Source: Burkholderia pyrrocinia
GTDB lineage: Bacteria > Pseudomonadota > Gammaproteobacteria > Burkholderiales > Burkholderiaceae
NCBI RefSeq assembly: GCF_001028665.1
Contig: NZ_CP011503.1
Coordinates: 868,001 to 932,000 of the forward strand
Length of the DNA: 64,000 nucleotides
Direction: 5' to 3'
In this document: positions 39,771 through 49,314 of the stretch, in pieces
Layout of the letters: the number at the start of each line of letters is the position of its first letter
Numbering within the stretch: position 1 is the stretch's first letter
Position numbers and translations under genes: made by a program
Notes under the pieces: model-generated
Told to the model about the DNA's origin: nothing
The model's input: only the letters and a program-made list of their open reading frames with translations
The model's database searches: none

Positions 39771-40079
39771 ATGAAACGGGGAGTCCGTGCAATCGCATTC
39801 GCCGCCGTCGCGCTGGCGCTGCCGGGCGCGGCATTCGCGCTGACCGACGGCTACGCGCAATATGACGAGTGCATGCTCGGCGCGCTGCGCGAAAGCCGCA
39901 ACGGCGCCGCGGCCCAGCTGATCCAGCGCTCCTGCGACGCGCTGTACCGCAACAACGCGATGCTGCTGCCGCGCGAGCGGCGCTTTCACGAGTGCGTCGT
40001 GCAGTCGCTGCCGGGTGTGCGCGACAACTATGCGATCCAGCAGATCATGGCGATCTGCTCGCGGCGCGGCGACATGTGA
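39771..40079 (+). CDS. Small exported four-cysteine protein
   Basis: A 102-residue product with a signal peptide (residues 1 to about 23, ending GAAFA) and exactly four cysteines in a helical mature part: YDECML, QRSCDAL, FHECVV and MAICSRR. The even spacing suggests two disulfides in the periplasm. It resembles small proteobacterial four-cysteine proteins of unknown function. CGGAGGG precedes the ATG. It stands alone, converging on metQ. Confidence 0.75.
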   Translation: MKRGVRAIAFAAVALALPGAAFALTDGYAQYDECMLGALRESRNGAAAQLIQRSCDALYRNNAMLLPRERRFHECVVQSLPGVRDNYAIQQIMAICSRRGDM

Positions 40080-40130
40080 GCCGGCGCTGAACGCGGCGCA
40101 CCGCGCGGCCGTCCACCGGCCGCGCCAATG

Positions 40131-40160
40131 AAAAAAGGCCTGCGCGATGCAGGCCCTTTT
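40131..40160. terminator. Bidirectional terminator between the four-cysteine gene and metQ
   Basis: Stem GGCCTGC/GCAGGCC with a 5-base loop, flanked by AAAAAA on the left and CTTTT on the right, so it can serve both converging genes. Confidence 0.85.
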
Positions 40161-40189
40161 CGTTCAGCGGTCCGACCGGTGCGCGGCGT

Positions 40190-41005
40190 TCAGAACGACG
40201 CGACCATCGAGCCCTTGAACTGCTTCTTGATGAACTCCCTCACTTCCGGCGACTGGTACGCCTTGACCAGCTTCTTCACCCACGGCTGGTCCTTGTCCTT
40301 CGCGCGCACGGCGATCAGGTTCGCGTACGGGCTCGTCAGCGCTTCGAGCGCGATCGCGTCCTTGGTCGGCTGCAGGTTCGCGGCCAGCGCGTAGTTCGTG
40401 TTGATCACGGCCGCGTCGACGTCCGACAGCACGCGCGGCAGTTGCGCGGCGTCGAGTTCGGAGATCTTCAGCTTCTTCGGGTTCTCGGCGATGTCGAGCA
40501 CCGTCGCGTTGTTGCCGCCCGTGCCGGCGCCCGACTTCAGCTTGATCACGCCTTGCGTCTGCAGCAGCAGCAGCGCGCGGTTCTCGTTCGACGGATCGTT
40601 CGGCACCGCGAGCTTCGCGCCTTGCGGCAGGTCCTTCAGCGACTTGAACTTCTTCGAGTACACGCCGATCGGCGAGATGTAGGTCAGGCCCGCGCTGACG
40701 ATCTTGTAGCCGCGCTGCTTCACCTGGCTGTCGAGGTAGGGCTGGTGCTGGAAGCTGTTCGCGTCGAGGTCGCCCGAGTCGAGCGCCGCGTTCGGCTGCA
40801 CGTAGTCGTTGAACTCGATGACCTTCACGTTCAGGCCTTCCTTCTCCTTCGCGACCTTCTGCACGAACTGCCACACTTCCGAATCCGGGCCGGCGACCGT
40901 GCCGACCTTGATCACCTTGTCCTCGGCGTGCACGCCCGCCGACAGCGTCAGCGCTGCACCGGTGGCCAGCACGGAAAATACCTTCAGGAGACTGCGACGC
41001 TTCAT
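40190..41005 (-). CDS. metQ: MetQ/NlpA-family substrate-binding protein
   Basis: Periplasmic binding protein of the D/L-methionine importer type, 271 residues. It has a basic N-terminus (MKRRSLLKVF) and a signal peptide ending AGVHAED with no lipobox Cys, so it is probably soluble, unlike lipoprotein MetQ. Family motifs are KVGTVAGPDSEVWQ, NDYVQPNAALDSGDLDANSFQH, GLTYISPIGVYS and IAVPNDPSNENRALLLL-like text. No metN or metI is adjacent, so its transporter partners are elsewhere. Start ATG 41005. Confidence 0.9.
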   Translation of the reverse strand: MKRRSLLKVFSVLATGAALTLSAGVHAEDKVIKVGTVAGPDSEVWQFVQKVAKEKEGLNVKVIEFNDYVQPNAALDSGDLDANSFQHQPYLDSQVKQRGYKIVSAGLTYISPIGVYSKKFKSLKDLPQGAKLAVPNDPSNENRALLLLQTQGVIKLKSGAGTGGNNATVLDIAENPKKLKISELDAAQLPRVLSDVDAAVINTNYALAANLQPTKDAIALEALTSPYANLIAVRAKDKDQPWVKKLVKAYQSPEVREFIKKQFKGSMVASF

Positions 41006-41213
41006 CTGTTTCTCGCTTTCTTGCTTACTGGAAATAGGGCGCGATACGGGTAAGCCCCGACTCGCAGGAAGGCGCAAATGGTGTCACAGGATCGGCGGGA
41101 AGTGAAATACATCCCGCTCATATGGGTATGCACCGCAGCGGTGCTGGCGGCGGAGGCGCGACTCGGCCGTTAGTTGTGTTTTTCCTATCGCTGATCGGCC
41201 TCGGCCGTACGCG

Positions 41214-42851
41214 TCACGCCACCGCTGCCTCGTCGGCCGCCTTCGTGCCGAACGCGGGCTCGACCGCCCGTTCGCCGGCCCGGCGCGGCGACACGCCGCC
41301 GGCATCGCCGACCCGGAACGCGCCGATCGCGTCGCGCAGCCGCGCGGCCTGTTCCTGCAGCGACGCGGCGGCCGCGGTGGCCTCCTCGACGAGCGCCGCG
41401 TTCTGCTGCGTCACCTGGTCCATCTGCGTGACTGCGCGCCCGACCTGCGTGATGCCGCTCGCCTGCTCCTCGGACGCGGCCGCGATCTCGCCCATGATGT
41501 CGGTCACGCGCGCGACGGCCTGCAGGATCTCGCCCATCGTCGTGCCGGCCTGGCCGACCAGCGTCGAACCGTTGCGTACGCGCTCGACCGACGCGACGAT
41601 CAGCTCGCGGATCTCCTTCGCGGCCGTCGCGCTGCGCTGCGCGAGCGAGCGCACTTCGCCCGCGACCACCGCGAAGCCGCGGCCCTGCTCGCCCGCGCGC
41701 GCGGCCTCGACCGCCGCGTTCAGCGCGAGGATGTTGGTCTGGAACGCGATGCCCTCGATCACGCCGATGATGTCGGCGATCTTGCGCGAGCTGTCGTCGA
41801 TCTCGCCCATCGTGCCGATCACGCGGTTTACGACGTCGCTCCCCGTGCGCGCGATGTCCGATGCGTTGTTCGCGAGCCCGCTCGCCTGCCGCGCGTTGTC
41901 GGCGTTCTGCTTCACCGTCGCGGTCAGCTGCTCCATGCTCGCGGCCGTTTCTTCCAGCGACGCGGCCTGCTCCTCGGTGCGCTGCGACAGGTCGTCATTG
42001 CCGGCCGAGATCTCGCGGCTCGCCGACGCGATCGATTCGGCCGACTGGCGAATCCCGCCGATCGTCGCCTGCAGCCGCGCCTGCATGTCGCGCATCGCGG
42101 CCATCATGCTCGTGCGGTCGCCCGCGCGCACGGGCACCGGCTGCGTCAGGTCGCCCTGCGCGATGCGCGTCGCGAGCGCGGCCGCTTCGTCGGGCTCGCC
42201 GCCGAGGCTGGCGCGCACGTTGCGAATGATCACCAGCATCGCCGCGCTGATCACGAAGCCGATCACGAACACGACAGCGAGGTGGCCGAGCAGCGTCCGG
42301 TAGTAGAGGGTGTCGATGTCCTTCAGGAAGACGCCGCTCGAGATGTTCCAGTCCCACGGCGCAAAACGCGTGACGTAGCTGATCTTCGGCACCGCGGTCT
42401 CGCTGTGCGGCAGCCGCCCGCGATATGCGGCGAAGCCGCTGCCGGTCGACTTCGCGGCATTCAGGATCGTGACGAACAGCGGCTTGCCGTCCGGATCGAG
42501 ATAGTCGCCGACCTGCGTGCCGACCAGCTTCGGCAGCGTCGGATGCATCAGCACGACCGGCTTCGAGTCCATCACGAACACGTAGCCCGAATCGCCGTAG
42601 CGCATCGCGGCAAGGCTCGCGAGCGCGTCGCGCTTCGCGTCGGCCTCGGGCAGCGTGCCGCCTTGTGCGAGCGCGTGATACGACTTCACGATGCCGACCG
42701 CCGAGTCGACGAGATTCGCGATGCCGGCCTTGCGTTCGGCGAGCATCGTCGCGCGCGTCTCGTAGGCGCTCCAGGCGCCGACGCCCAGGAGACCGATCCA
42801 TACCAGCGCAAGCGCGAGCCACAGCTTGCGGTTCAAACTCATTCTGCTCAT
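41214..42851 (-). CDS. Methyl-accepting chemotaxis protein with periplasmic Cache domain
   Basis: A 545-residue chemoreceptor. TM1 lies at about 11-30, a periplasmic single-Cache domain at about 35-185 ([39 protein letters not shown]), TM2 near 190-210 and HAMP after it. The cytoplasmic signalling hairpin has tip [21 protein letters not shown]. The C-terminus ([19 protein letters not shown]) has no CheR-docking pentapeptide. The Cache sequence resembles those that bind small carboxylates, but the ligand is not known. Start ATG 42851 follows AAAGG; another ATG is at 42842. It is monocistronic. Confidence 0.93.
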   Translation of the reverse strand: MSRMSLNRKLWLALALVWIGLLGVGAWSAYETRATMLAERKAGIANLVDSAVGIVKSYHALAQGGTLPEADAKRDALASLAAMRYGDSGYVFVMDSKPVVLMHPTLPKLVGTQVGDYLDPDGKPLFVTILNAAKSTGSGFAAYRGRLPHSETAVPKISYVTRFAPWDWNISSGVFLKDIDTLYYRTLLGHLAVVFVIGFVISAAMLVIIRNVRASLGGEPDEAAALATRIAQGDLTQPVPVRAGDRTSMMAAMRDMQARLQATIGGIRQSAESIASASREISAGNDDLSQRTEEQAASLEETAASMEQLTATVKQNADNARQASGLANNASDIARTGSDVVNRVIGTMGEIDDSSRKIADIIGVIEGIAFQTNILALNAAVEAARAGEQGRGFAVVAGEVRSLAQRSATAAKEIRELIVASVERVRNGSTLVGQAGTTMGEILQAVARVTDIMGEIAAASEEQASGITQVGRAVTQMDQVTQQNAALVEEATAAAASLQEQAARLRDAIGAFRVGDAGGVSPRRAGERAVEPAFGTKAADEAAVA

Positions 42852-43094
42852 CTGCGTGCCTTTGTCGATGTCGATGCACACGATGCGCGCGACCGGCCTG
42901 CCGCGCGCAAACGGTTGCCCTTGCATTTACGGCAACGAGGCTTACAACTTGAATACACGCCGGTGCGGCGAACCGGCGGCCGACACGCAGCCGCCGCCCC
43001 GCAACGCACCCGCCGGCGCGACAGCCCGCATCCGCTGTGCTACAAAGGCCGGCTGGCCGGCGCGCGAAGCGCCGGCGCCACTCCGGGGCCATCC

Positions 43095-43385
43095 ATGTAC
43101 GTCATCGACATCCACTACACGGCATCGCTCGAGCGCATCGACGACGCGCTCGAACGCCACCGTGCGTATCTGCAGCCGCTGCTCGACAAGGGCATCTTCA
43201 TCGCGGCGGGGCCGAAGGTGCCGCGCGAAGGCGGCGTGATCCTCGCGGCCCGCATCGATCGCGACGAACTCGACGCGATCCTGAAGACCGACCCGTTCGT
43301 CACCGAGGGGCTCGCGACGTATCGCGTGACGGAATTCCGGATCACGCGCGCCGCATCCGGCTTCAACGTGCCGGCGCTGCCGTAA
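43095..43385 (+). CDS. YciI-family protein
   Basis: A 96-residue protein with a ferredoxin-like fold of the YCII family (MYVIDIHYTASLERIDDALERH, AAGPKVPREGGVILA, DPFVTEGLATYRVTEF). The His and Asp seen in YciI active sites appear as H22 and D74 by my reading. Family members include dehydrochlorinases and proteins without known activity. Start ATG 43095; a much longer open frame upstream is only antisense of the chemoreceptor. It converges on the sco gene. Confidence 0.88.
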   Translation: MYVIDIHYTASLERIDDALERHRAYLQPLLDKGIFIAAGPKVPREGGVILAARIDRDELDAILKTDPFVTEGLATYRVTEFRITRAASGFNVPALP

Positions 43386-43529
43386 CGCGGCACCTGCGCG
43401 GCACGCACGCGCGTGCCGACGCGCCGCCCGGCGGGCAGCGCATGCAAACGACAAGGGGAAGAGTGAATACGTGACGGCGCGACACGGCCGTCACGCGAAA
43501 CGCCGGGCCGGGCGCCCGACGCCTGCCGG

Positions 43530-44147
43530 TCAGCCGACCAGCAGCTTCAGGTCGTGGACCCACGGGCCGGGGCCCTGGCCGTCGCGCACGAACAGGCGCA
43601 GCTTGCCGTCGCGATCGAACACGTAGCTCGCGGCGGTGTGATCCATCGTGTAGCTGCCGGGCGTCTTGCCGGGCACCTTCGCGTAGTACACGCGGAAATC
43701 CTTCGCGACCTTCTTCAGCGCCGCTTCGTCGGCCGGCCGCAGGCCGACGAACGACGGATCGAACGCGGGCACGTACTGGCCGAGCAGCGCCGGCGTGTCG
43801 CGCTCCGGATCGATGGTGACGAACAGCACCTGCACGCGCTTCGCGGCATCGGGCCCGAGTTGCTTCAGCGCCTCGGACAGCTCGGCCATCGTGGTCGGGC
43901 ACACGTCCGGGCAGTGCGTATAGCCGAAGAACATCACGACTGCCTTGCCCTTGAAGTCGGCGAGCGTGCGTACCTTGCCGGCGGTATCGGGCAGCGAGAA
44001 GTCGTTGCCGAACTGCGTGTTGCCGGTGAGGTCGAGATTCTGGAATTTCGGCGCGTTGTCGCATCCGGCGAGCAGCAGCGCTGCCGCGAATGCACACGTG
44101 AGCATCCAGCCTTGGCGCGCGCGGCGCCCGAACCGTGAATGGAGCAT
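43530..44147 (-). CDS. Sco1/SenC copper chaperone for cytochrome c oxidase
   Basis: Thioredoxin-fold lipoprotein that delivers copper to, or reduces, the CuA site of subunit II. The 205-residue product has lipobox LLAGC near 28, the copper-binding GYTHCPDVCPTTMAEL (Cys near 79 and 83) and the third ligand His in TMDHTAASYVFD near 168. Start ATG 44147; a TTG three codons earlier is in frame. It is the last gene of the SURF1-ctaA-ctaB-sco series, which supports an oxidase role. Confidence 0.94.
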   Translation of the reverse strand: MLHSRFGRRARQGWMLTCAFAAALLLAGCDNAPKFQNLDLTGNTQFGNDFSLPDTAGKVRTLADFKGKAVVMFFGYTHCPDVCPTTMAELSEALKQLGPDAAKRVQVLFVTIDPERDTPALLGQYVPAFDPSFVGLRPADEAALKKVAKDFRVYYAKVPGKTPGSYTMDHTAASYVFDRDGKLRLFVRDGQGPGPWVHDLKLLVG

Positions 44148-44165
44148 TGCGTTCAAACCGTGCGG

Positions 44166-45068
44166 TTACACGCCGAGCAGCGGGCGTGCATAGTGATCGA
44201 CGAGCAGCGCGACGAACAGCAGCGACAGATAGACGATCGAGTAGCGGAAGGCCTTGCGGGCGAGTTCGTCCGAATAGTCGCGGTAGATCTTCCACGCATA
44301 CGCGAGAAACACCGCGCCGAGCAGCACTGCGCTCGTCAGGTAGACAGCCCCGCTCATCCCGGAGATGAACGGCATCAGCGTGACGGCGAACAGGATCACC
44401 GTGTACAGCAGGATATGCAGCCGCGTGAACTTCTCGCCGTGCGTGACGGGCAGCATCGGCAGCCCCGCGGTCTCGTAATCCTTGCGGCGATAGAGCGCGA
44501 GCACCCAGAAATGCGGCGGCGTCCACACGAAGATGATCAGCACGAGGATCCACGCGTCGCCGGGCACCGCGCCGGTGACCGCGGCCCACCCGAGCGCCGG
44601 CGGCATCGCGCCCGACGCGCCGCCGATCACGATGTTCTGCGGCGTCATCGGCTTGAGCAGCAGCGTGTAGATCACCGCGTAGCCGACGAACGTCGCGATC
44701 GTCAGCCACATCGTCAGCGGGTTCGTGAACGTATAGAGCGTCCATGCGCCGACGCTGCCGAGCACGGCCGAGAACACCAGGATCTGCGGCGTCGTGATCT
44801 CGCCGCGCGCGGACGGGCGCCATGCGGTACGGCGCATCATCGCGTCGATCTTCTGTTCGACGAGGCAGTTGATCGCGAACGCGGCGCCGGCCAGCAGCCA
44901 GATGCCGATCGTGCCGCCGATCAGCACACGCCACGGCACCATGCCCGGCGTCGCGAGGAACATGCCGATCACCGCGCAGAACACCGCGAGCTGCGTGACA
45001 CGCGGCTTCGTCAGCGCCATGTACTGGGAAAAGCGGCTACCGGGCGATTGGGAGAGGGTGCTTTGCAT
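44166..45068 (-). CDS. ctaB: Protoheme IX farnesyltransferase (heme O synthase)
   Basis: Adds a farnesyl chain to heme B, making heme O, in the inner membrane. The 300-residue product has about nine hydrophobic helices. It has the prenyltransferase motif [20 protein letters not shown] and the second conserved region [25 protein letters not shown]. Also called CyoE. It lies directly after ctaA, so heme O can be passed to heme A synthase. Start ATG 45068. Confidence 0.97.
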   Translation of the reverse strand: MQSTLSQSPGSRFSQYMALTKPRVTQLAVFCAVIGMFLATPGMVPWRVLIGGTIGIWLLAGAAFAINCLVEQKIDAMMRRTAWRPSARGEITTPQILVFSAVLGSVGAWTLYTFTNPLTMWLTIATFVGYAVIYTLLLKPMTPQNIVIGGASGAMPPALGWAAVTGAVPGDAWILVLIIFVWTPPHFWVLALYRRKDYETAGLPMLPVTHGEKFTRLHILLYTVILFAVTLMPFISGMSGAVYLTSAVLLGAVFLAYAWKIYRDYSDELARKAFRYSIVYLSLLFVALLVDHYARPLLGV

Positions 45069-45076
45069 GGGGGCGG

Positions 45077-46189
45077 TCACGCCGGGGCGGCGTCGCGCGC
45101 AGGCTGCGCGACACGGCCGGGGCGGCTTGAAAGGATGCGAAAGTTTAACATGACGACGAGCAGCAGCAGGATCGCGGCACCGCCGTTGTGCGCGACCGCG
45201 ACCGGCAGCGGCCACTGCAGCACGATGTTGGTCAGGCCCGTCACGAACTGCAGCAGGACGACCAGCAGCACGCCGTTCGCGGGCCGCCGCAGCGATTCGA
45301 AGCGGCGCATCTTCAACGCGAACGCGACCAGGTACGCGACCACGACGAACGCGAACGTGCGGTGCGTCCAGTGGATCGCGACCAGCGCATCCTGCGTGAT
45401 CGCGTCGCCGTCCTTCGTCATCCCGAGCGCGCGCCACAGGTGGAAGCCGTGCTGGAAGTCCATCGGCGGGATCCACTGGCCGTTGCAGGTCGGGAAGTCG
45501 GTGCACGCGAGCACTGCGTAGTTGGTGCTCACCCAGCCGCCGAGCGCGATCTGCACGACCAGCAGCACGAGCGCCGCGAGCGCGGCCGCGCGATAGCGCC
45601 CGGCCTCCGGGTCATGAGACGGCAGCGGCGTCTGCCGCGCCGCGAGCCAGCCGAGCGTGCCGAGCAGCACGAGGCCGAGCAGCAGGTGGATCGTGACGAT
45701 CACGGGCTGCAGCTTCATCGTGACCGTCCACGCGCCGAAGGCGCCCTGCACGAGAATCAGCAGCAGCAGGCTCGTCGGCCACCACGGCGACACGTGCAGC
45801 GGGCGGCGGCGCAGCCGCGCGGCCCACGCGATCACGACCTGCGCGATGATCAGCACGCCGATCGCCATCGCGAAATAACGGTGGATCATCTCGATCCACG
45901 CCTTCGTCATGCTGACGGGGCCCGTCGGCATCGCCTGGTGCGCGGCCGTGATCGCAGCGTGCGCGATGAACGGCGACGACGTGCCGTAGCAGCCGGGCCA
46001 GTCGGGGCAGCCGAGCCCCGAATCGGTCAGCCGCGTGAAGCCGCCGAACATCACCAGGTCGAGGGTCAGGAACGTGGTGATCCACACGAGCTTGCGGAAC
46101 TTGTCGTCGTCGGCCTTCACCCACACGTACGACAACGGCAGCAGCGCGATGCAGAAGCCGATCAGGCCGAGTTGCAGTAGATACGACAT
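45077..46189 (-). CDS. ctaA: Heme A synthase (COX15/CtaA)
   Basis: Oxidises the methyl group of heme O to the formyl of heme A for the aa3 oxidase. The 370-residue inner-membrane protein has about eight helices and two similar halves with conserved His residues. Motifs are [23 protein letters not shown] with its Cys pair, [49 protein letters not shown] and [14 protein letters not shown]. ctaB starts 9 bases after its stop. Confidence 0.97.
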   Translation of the reverse strand: MSYLLQLGLIGFCIALLPLSYVWVKADDDKFRKLVWITTFLTLDLVMFGGFTRLTDSGLGCPDWPGCYGTSSPFIAHAAITAAHQAMPTGPVSMTKAWIEMIHRYFAMAIGVLIIAQVVIAWAARLRRRPLHVSPWWPTSLLLLILVQGAFGAWTVTMKLQPVIVTIHLLLGLVLLGTLGWLAARQTPLPSHDPEAGRYRAAALAALVLLVVQIALGGWVSTNYAVLACTDFPTCNGQWIPPMDFQHGFHLWRALGMTKDGDAITQDALVAIHWTHRTFAFVVVAYLVAFALKMRRFESLRRPANGVLLVVLLQFVTGLTNIVLQWPLPVAVAHNGGAAILLLLVVMLNFRILSSRPGRVAQPARDAAPA

Positions 46190-46214
46190 CGGAATGGTGC
46201 CTCGTTGTATTGCC

Positions 46215-46841
46215 TTAGCCGATGCTCGACCACTTCAGCAGCTTCGTGACGTCCGACTTGATCTTGCTGGGATTCGGGTCTTTCGGGAAGCGCATCATCA
46301 GGTTGCCGTTCGGGTCGACCATGTAGATATGGTCGCTGTCCTTCGTGCCGGCGTCGGCCGGCAGCCACGCGGCCACCGCGGCCGGATCGGCGACGAGCCG
46401 GCGCGTGTCCGGATACGCGTCCAGCACCTTCTGCGGCATCGCGCCCGCATCGCTGCGCAGCCACACCATCGTGATCCGGTGCCGTTCGCCCGCCTGCGTG
46501 ACGCGGATCTGGCGCATGAAGTAGAGCTTCTGCGCGCACGCTTCGTCGCACGCGCTGCGGTCGGTCATCACGAACAGCCACACGCCGCGCAGCGACGACA
46601 GCGGCACCGTCTTGCCGGTTTCGTCGGTGACCTGCAGATCCGCCGGGATCGGGCGCTGCGGCTCGATCAACGTGCCGTAGTTCGTCGAACCGCCCTTCGG
46701 CTTGATCACGTAATAGGTGAAGTACGACGCGAGCATCGGCGCCGCGCACACGAGACCCAGCAGCACGAGCATCCAGCGGCCGCGCTTGCGGGCCGCGGGC
46801 GAGATCGGCGCAGCGGCCGGACCCTGACGGGAAGATTGCAT
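46215..46841 (-). CDS. Sco-like thioredoxin-fold membrane protein in the cox assembly operon
   Basis: A 208-residue protein with one N-terminal transmembrane helix (about 24-42) and a periplasmic domain. Often called a hypothetical transmembrane protein, but it keeps the features of Sco copper chaperones: a CxxxC motif (SACDEACAQKL, near 97-101) at the place of Sco CPDVC, and a His before the end of the sheet (DSDHIYMVDPNGNLMMRF) matching Sco DHTAASYVFD. It lies between SURF1 and ctaA. A role in copper or thiol handling for the oxidase is my inference. Start ATG 46841; TTG two codons upstream also possible. Confidence 0.8.
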   Translation of the reverse strand: MQSSRQGPAAAPISPAARKRGRWMLVLLGLVCAAPMLASYFTYYVIKPKGGSTNYGTLIEPQRPIPADLQVTDETGKTVPLSSLRGVWLFVMTDRSACDEACAQKLYFMRQIRVTQAGERHRITMVWLRSDAGAMPQKVLDAYPDTRRLVADPAAVAAWLPADAGTKDSDHIYMVDPNGNLMMRFPKDPNPSKIKSDVTKLLKWSSIG

Positions 46842-46901
46842 GGACAAATCAGACCTCTCGAAACGAACCCGCGGCGCTTGCGCCGCGTCCTGGCATGGCG
46901 C

Positions 46902-47612
46902 TCATGCGCCGGCCGACTTCTTCGCGGCACGCCGCGCGGCGTACAGGCCGAAGCCGAGCGCGGCCGCCGCCATCGCCCACCACTGAAACATGTAACCGTA
47001 ATTGCGCTCGACGCCGGTCGTCGCCGCCGGCCAGTCGCGCACGAGCTTGTCGCCGTCGTCACTCGTCTGCTGGATCACGAACGGCTGAAGCGGCAGCCCC
47101 GTTTCCTTCGCATACGCGGCGACGTCCAGGTTCTGCCGGATCTTCTGGTGCGCCGCCGATCCGCCTTCGCCGAGCTCGAACGCACGCGACGCGTCGGCGC
47201 GCGCGATGCCCACGATCTCGACATCGCCCGCGGGCGTTGCGAACGACTCGATCGCCGTGCGATCGGCGATGTTGCGCGGCAGCCAGCCGCGGTTGACGAG
47301 CACGACGCCGCCGCCCGTGAGTTTAAACGGCATCACGACGTAAAAACCCGGCTGGTCGTTATACGGCCGATTGTCGAGGAACACGGCTTGCTCGGGCAGG
47401 AAGCGGCCCTTCGCACGCACGCGACGAAACTCGATCGACGCGAGCGCAATCGGCTCGGCGCCGACATCGACGGGCGCCGCATGCTCGTAGCGCACGATGC
47501 TCGCCTGCAGCGCTTCCTTCTGGTGCGCGCGATCGCGCTGCCAGAAACCGAGACGGATCGTGACCGCGACGACGACCAGAATCAGCAGCGCAGGCAGCCA
47601 GCGAATCTTCAT
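46902..47612 (-). CDS. SURF1-family oxidase assembly protein
   Basis: Helps insert heme A into cytochrome c oxidase subunit I. The 236-residue product has the SURF1 arrangement: one N-terminal helix (LPALLILVVVAVTIRLGFWQ, with the conserved WQ and following basic residues), a periplasmic domain with FLDNRPYNDQPGFYVVMPF and VLVNRGWLPRN, and a C-terminal helix with NYGYMFQWWAMAAAALGFG. Start ATG 47612; an ATG seven codons upstream is in frame. Confidence 0.95.
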   Translation of the reverse strand: MKIRWLPALLILVVVAVTIRLGFWQRDRAHQKEALQASIVRYEHAAPVDVGAEPIALASIEFRRVRAKGRFLPEQAVFLDNRPYNDQPGFYVVMPFKLTGGGVVLVNRGWLPRNIADRTAIESFATPAGDVEIVGIARADASRAFELGEGGSAAHQKIRQNLDVAAYAKETGLPLQPFVIQQTSDDGDKLVRDWPAATTGVERNYGYMFQWWAMAAAALGFGLYAARRAAKKSAGA

Positions 47613-47696
47613 CGTGCGGCCCGCCGGGCACATTCGCGAAAGCGAAGTGCGATAATTATCCTCTTCCTTTCGAATTGCCGTCGTCCGGTTCGTGTC

Positions 47697-47906
47697 ATGC
47701 ACATACTCGTTCCCATCGCCTTCGTCCTCATCATTGCCAGCATGGGCTCGGCGCTCTACTTCATGATGCACGACCGCGGCCACACGAAACGCATGGTCTG
47801 GTCGCTCGCCACCCGCGTCGGGCTGTCGGTCTCGCTGTTCCTGTTCATCCTGCTCGCGAACTGGATGGGCTGGATCCATTCGACCGGCCTGCCGATCGGC
47901 CGTTGA
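47697..47906 (+). CDS. DUF2909 twin-transmembrane protein
   Basis: A 69-residue inner-membrane protein with two hydrophobic helices (MHILVPIAFVLIIASMGSAL and VGLSVSLFLFILLANWMGWI) joined by a short basic loop HDRGHTKRMVWSL. DUF2909 genes are often found beside SURF1 and cox genes. It is divergent from SURF1 and converges on ctaE. Function unknown. Confidence 0.9.
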   Translation: MHILVPIAFVLIIASMGSALYFMMHDRGHTKRMVWSLATRVGLSVSLFLFILLANWMGWIHSTGLPIGR

Positions 47907-48061
47907 CGCATGTGCCGCCGCGGCCCGCTGCAACCGATGCGACCGCTGTGACATTTCGCCGCACGGCCGCGCCACCAAGCAAAAGCGCCGCCTGACTGAG
48001 TCGCGGCGGCGCCAGGGTGGTGTCGACGCGCAGCCAGCCGCTGCGGGGCCAACACCAATGA

Positions 48062-48096
48062 AAACGGCCCGCGCATTGCTGCGCGGGCCGTTTTTC
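48062..48096. terminator. Bidirectional terminator between the DUF2909 gene and ctaE
   Basis: A 15-bp perfect stem around loop TTGC at 48077-48080; arms begin AAAACGGCCC and end GGGCCGTTTT, so both strands have a T run. Confidence 0.95.
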
Positions 48097-48098
48097 AT

Positions 48099-48956
48099 TT
48101 ACAGCCAGTAGACGACGACGTACAGGCCGAGCCAGACGACGTCGACGAAGTGCCAGTACCACGCGGCGCCTTCGAATGCGAAGTGGTGCTCGGGCGTGAA
48201 GTGGCCGCGGATCATCCGCACCAGCACCACCGCGAGCATCGTGCCGCCGAGGAACACGTGGAAGCCGTGGAAGCCGGTCAGCAGGAAGAACGTCGAACCG
48301 TACACGCCCGAATTCAGCGTCAGGTTCAGTTCGTTGTACGCGTGGTAGTACTCGAAACCCTGCAGGAACAGGAAGCAGATACCGAACCCGAGCGTTGCGA
48401 CCATCCATGCGATCGCCTTCTTCCGATGATCGTCACGCAGTGCGTGGTGCGAGATCGTCAGCGTCACGCCCGACGACAGCAGGAATGCCGTGTTGAGCGT
48501 CGGGATCGGCCACGGGCCCATCGTCTTGAAGTGACCGGCGAGCGCGGCGGGGCCTTCGTTCGGCCACACGGCGGAGAAGTCCGGCCAGATCAGCTTGTAG
48601 TCGAGGCTGCCGAGCTGGTGCAGCGCGATTTCACGCGCATAGAACAGCGCGCCGAAGAACGCGCCGAAGAACATGACTTCGGAGAAGATGAACCAGCTCA
48701 TGCTCCAGCGGTACGACTTGTCGACGTTCTTGCCGTATTGACCGCCTTCCGATTCGGCGATCGCGTCGCCGAACCAGTGATACAACGTGAAGAGCAACCA
48801 AAGCAGGCCGAGCAGCGCCGTAAACGGCGCCCAGTCGTGACCGTTGATCCACAGCGCCGTCGATCCGAGCATGACCAGCAGCCCGATGGCCGCACTGATC
48901 GGATGGTGCGACGGATGCGGCACGAAATAGTACGGGGTCTGGTTTTGACCGCTCAT
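48099..48956 (-). CDS. ctaE: Cytochrome c oxidase subunit III
   Basis: Membrane subunit of the aa3-type oxidase that stabilises the core and its proton uptake. The 285-residue product has seven helices. Typical motifs are YYFVPHPSHHPISAAIGLL, FIFSEVMFFGAFFGALFY, LLSSGVTLTISHHAL, GVYGSTFFLLTGFHGFHVFLGG and AAWYWHFVDVVWLGLYVVVYWL. Also called coxC. It ends 3 bases from a bidirectional terminator, so it closes the ctaC-ctaE run. Confidence 0.98.
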   Translation of the reverse strand: MSGQNQTPYYFVPHPSHHPISAAIGLLVMLGSTALWINGHDWAPFTALLGLLWLLFTLYHWFGDAIAESEGGQYGKNVDKSYRWSMSWFIFSEVMFFGAFFGALFYAREIALHQLGSLDYKLIWPDFSAVWPNEGPAALAGHFKTMGPWPIPTLNTAFLLSSGVTLTISHHALRDDHRKKAIAWMVATLGFGICFLFLQGFEYYHAYNELNLTLNSGVYGSTFFLLTGFHGFHVFLGGTMLAVVLVRMIRGHFTPEHHFAFEGAAWYWHFVDVVWLGLYVVVYWL

Positions 48957-49097
48957 GCTTGATTCTCCACTTCAGTCCAATTTGTGTACCGGAAACCGCT
49001 CCGGCTTTATTTCTTGCGCGGCGCGACCGCCACCGCTCTTTCCCGCACGCAGCGCCGTGGCGCTGCGCACTGCATTCTTTCGTGGCCGCGGCGGGCC

Positions 49098-49298
49098 TCA
49101 GCCCACGACGGCACGCACGATCAGGATCAGCACGCCGATGAACACGCCGGCCGCGATCAACGCGACGATCAGCACGTGCAGCGGATTGAGCTGCGTCGCG
49201 TCGGCCTCCAGGTCGCGCCGCTTGCGCACCCCGAAGAACGACCACAGCACCGCTTTCACCGCCTGGCCGAACGACCCGCCCCGCTTGCCCTCCGTCAT
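49098..49298 (-). CDS. DUF2970 small membrane protein
   Basis: A 66-residue protein with the DUF2970 pattern: FGQAVKAVLWSFFGVRKRRDLE followed by one helix (PLHVLIVALIAAGVFIGVLI). The gene is 16 bases after ctaG, between ctaG and ctaE, where DUF2970 genes are regularly found. Probably an oxidase-associated small protein; function unproven. Confidence 0.88.
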   Translation of the reverse strand: MTEGKRGGSFGQAVKAVLWSFFGVRKRRDLEADATQLNPLHVLIVALIAAGVFIGVLILIVRAVVG

Positions 49299-49314
49299 CG
49301 CCCCGCCTCCGTCG

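Noticed and set aside
43471..43494. GTGACGGC/GCCGTCAC hairpin between the YciI and sco genes as a terminator
   Set aside because: The 8-bp stem is perfect but neither strand has a following T run; it may only be a structural repeat.
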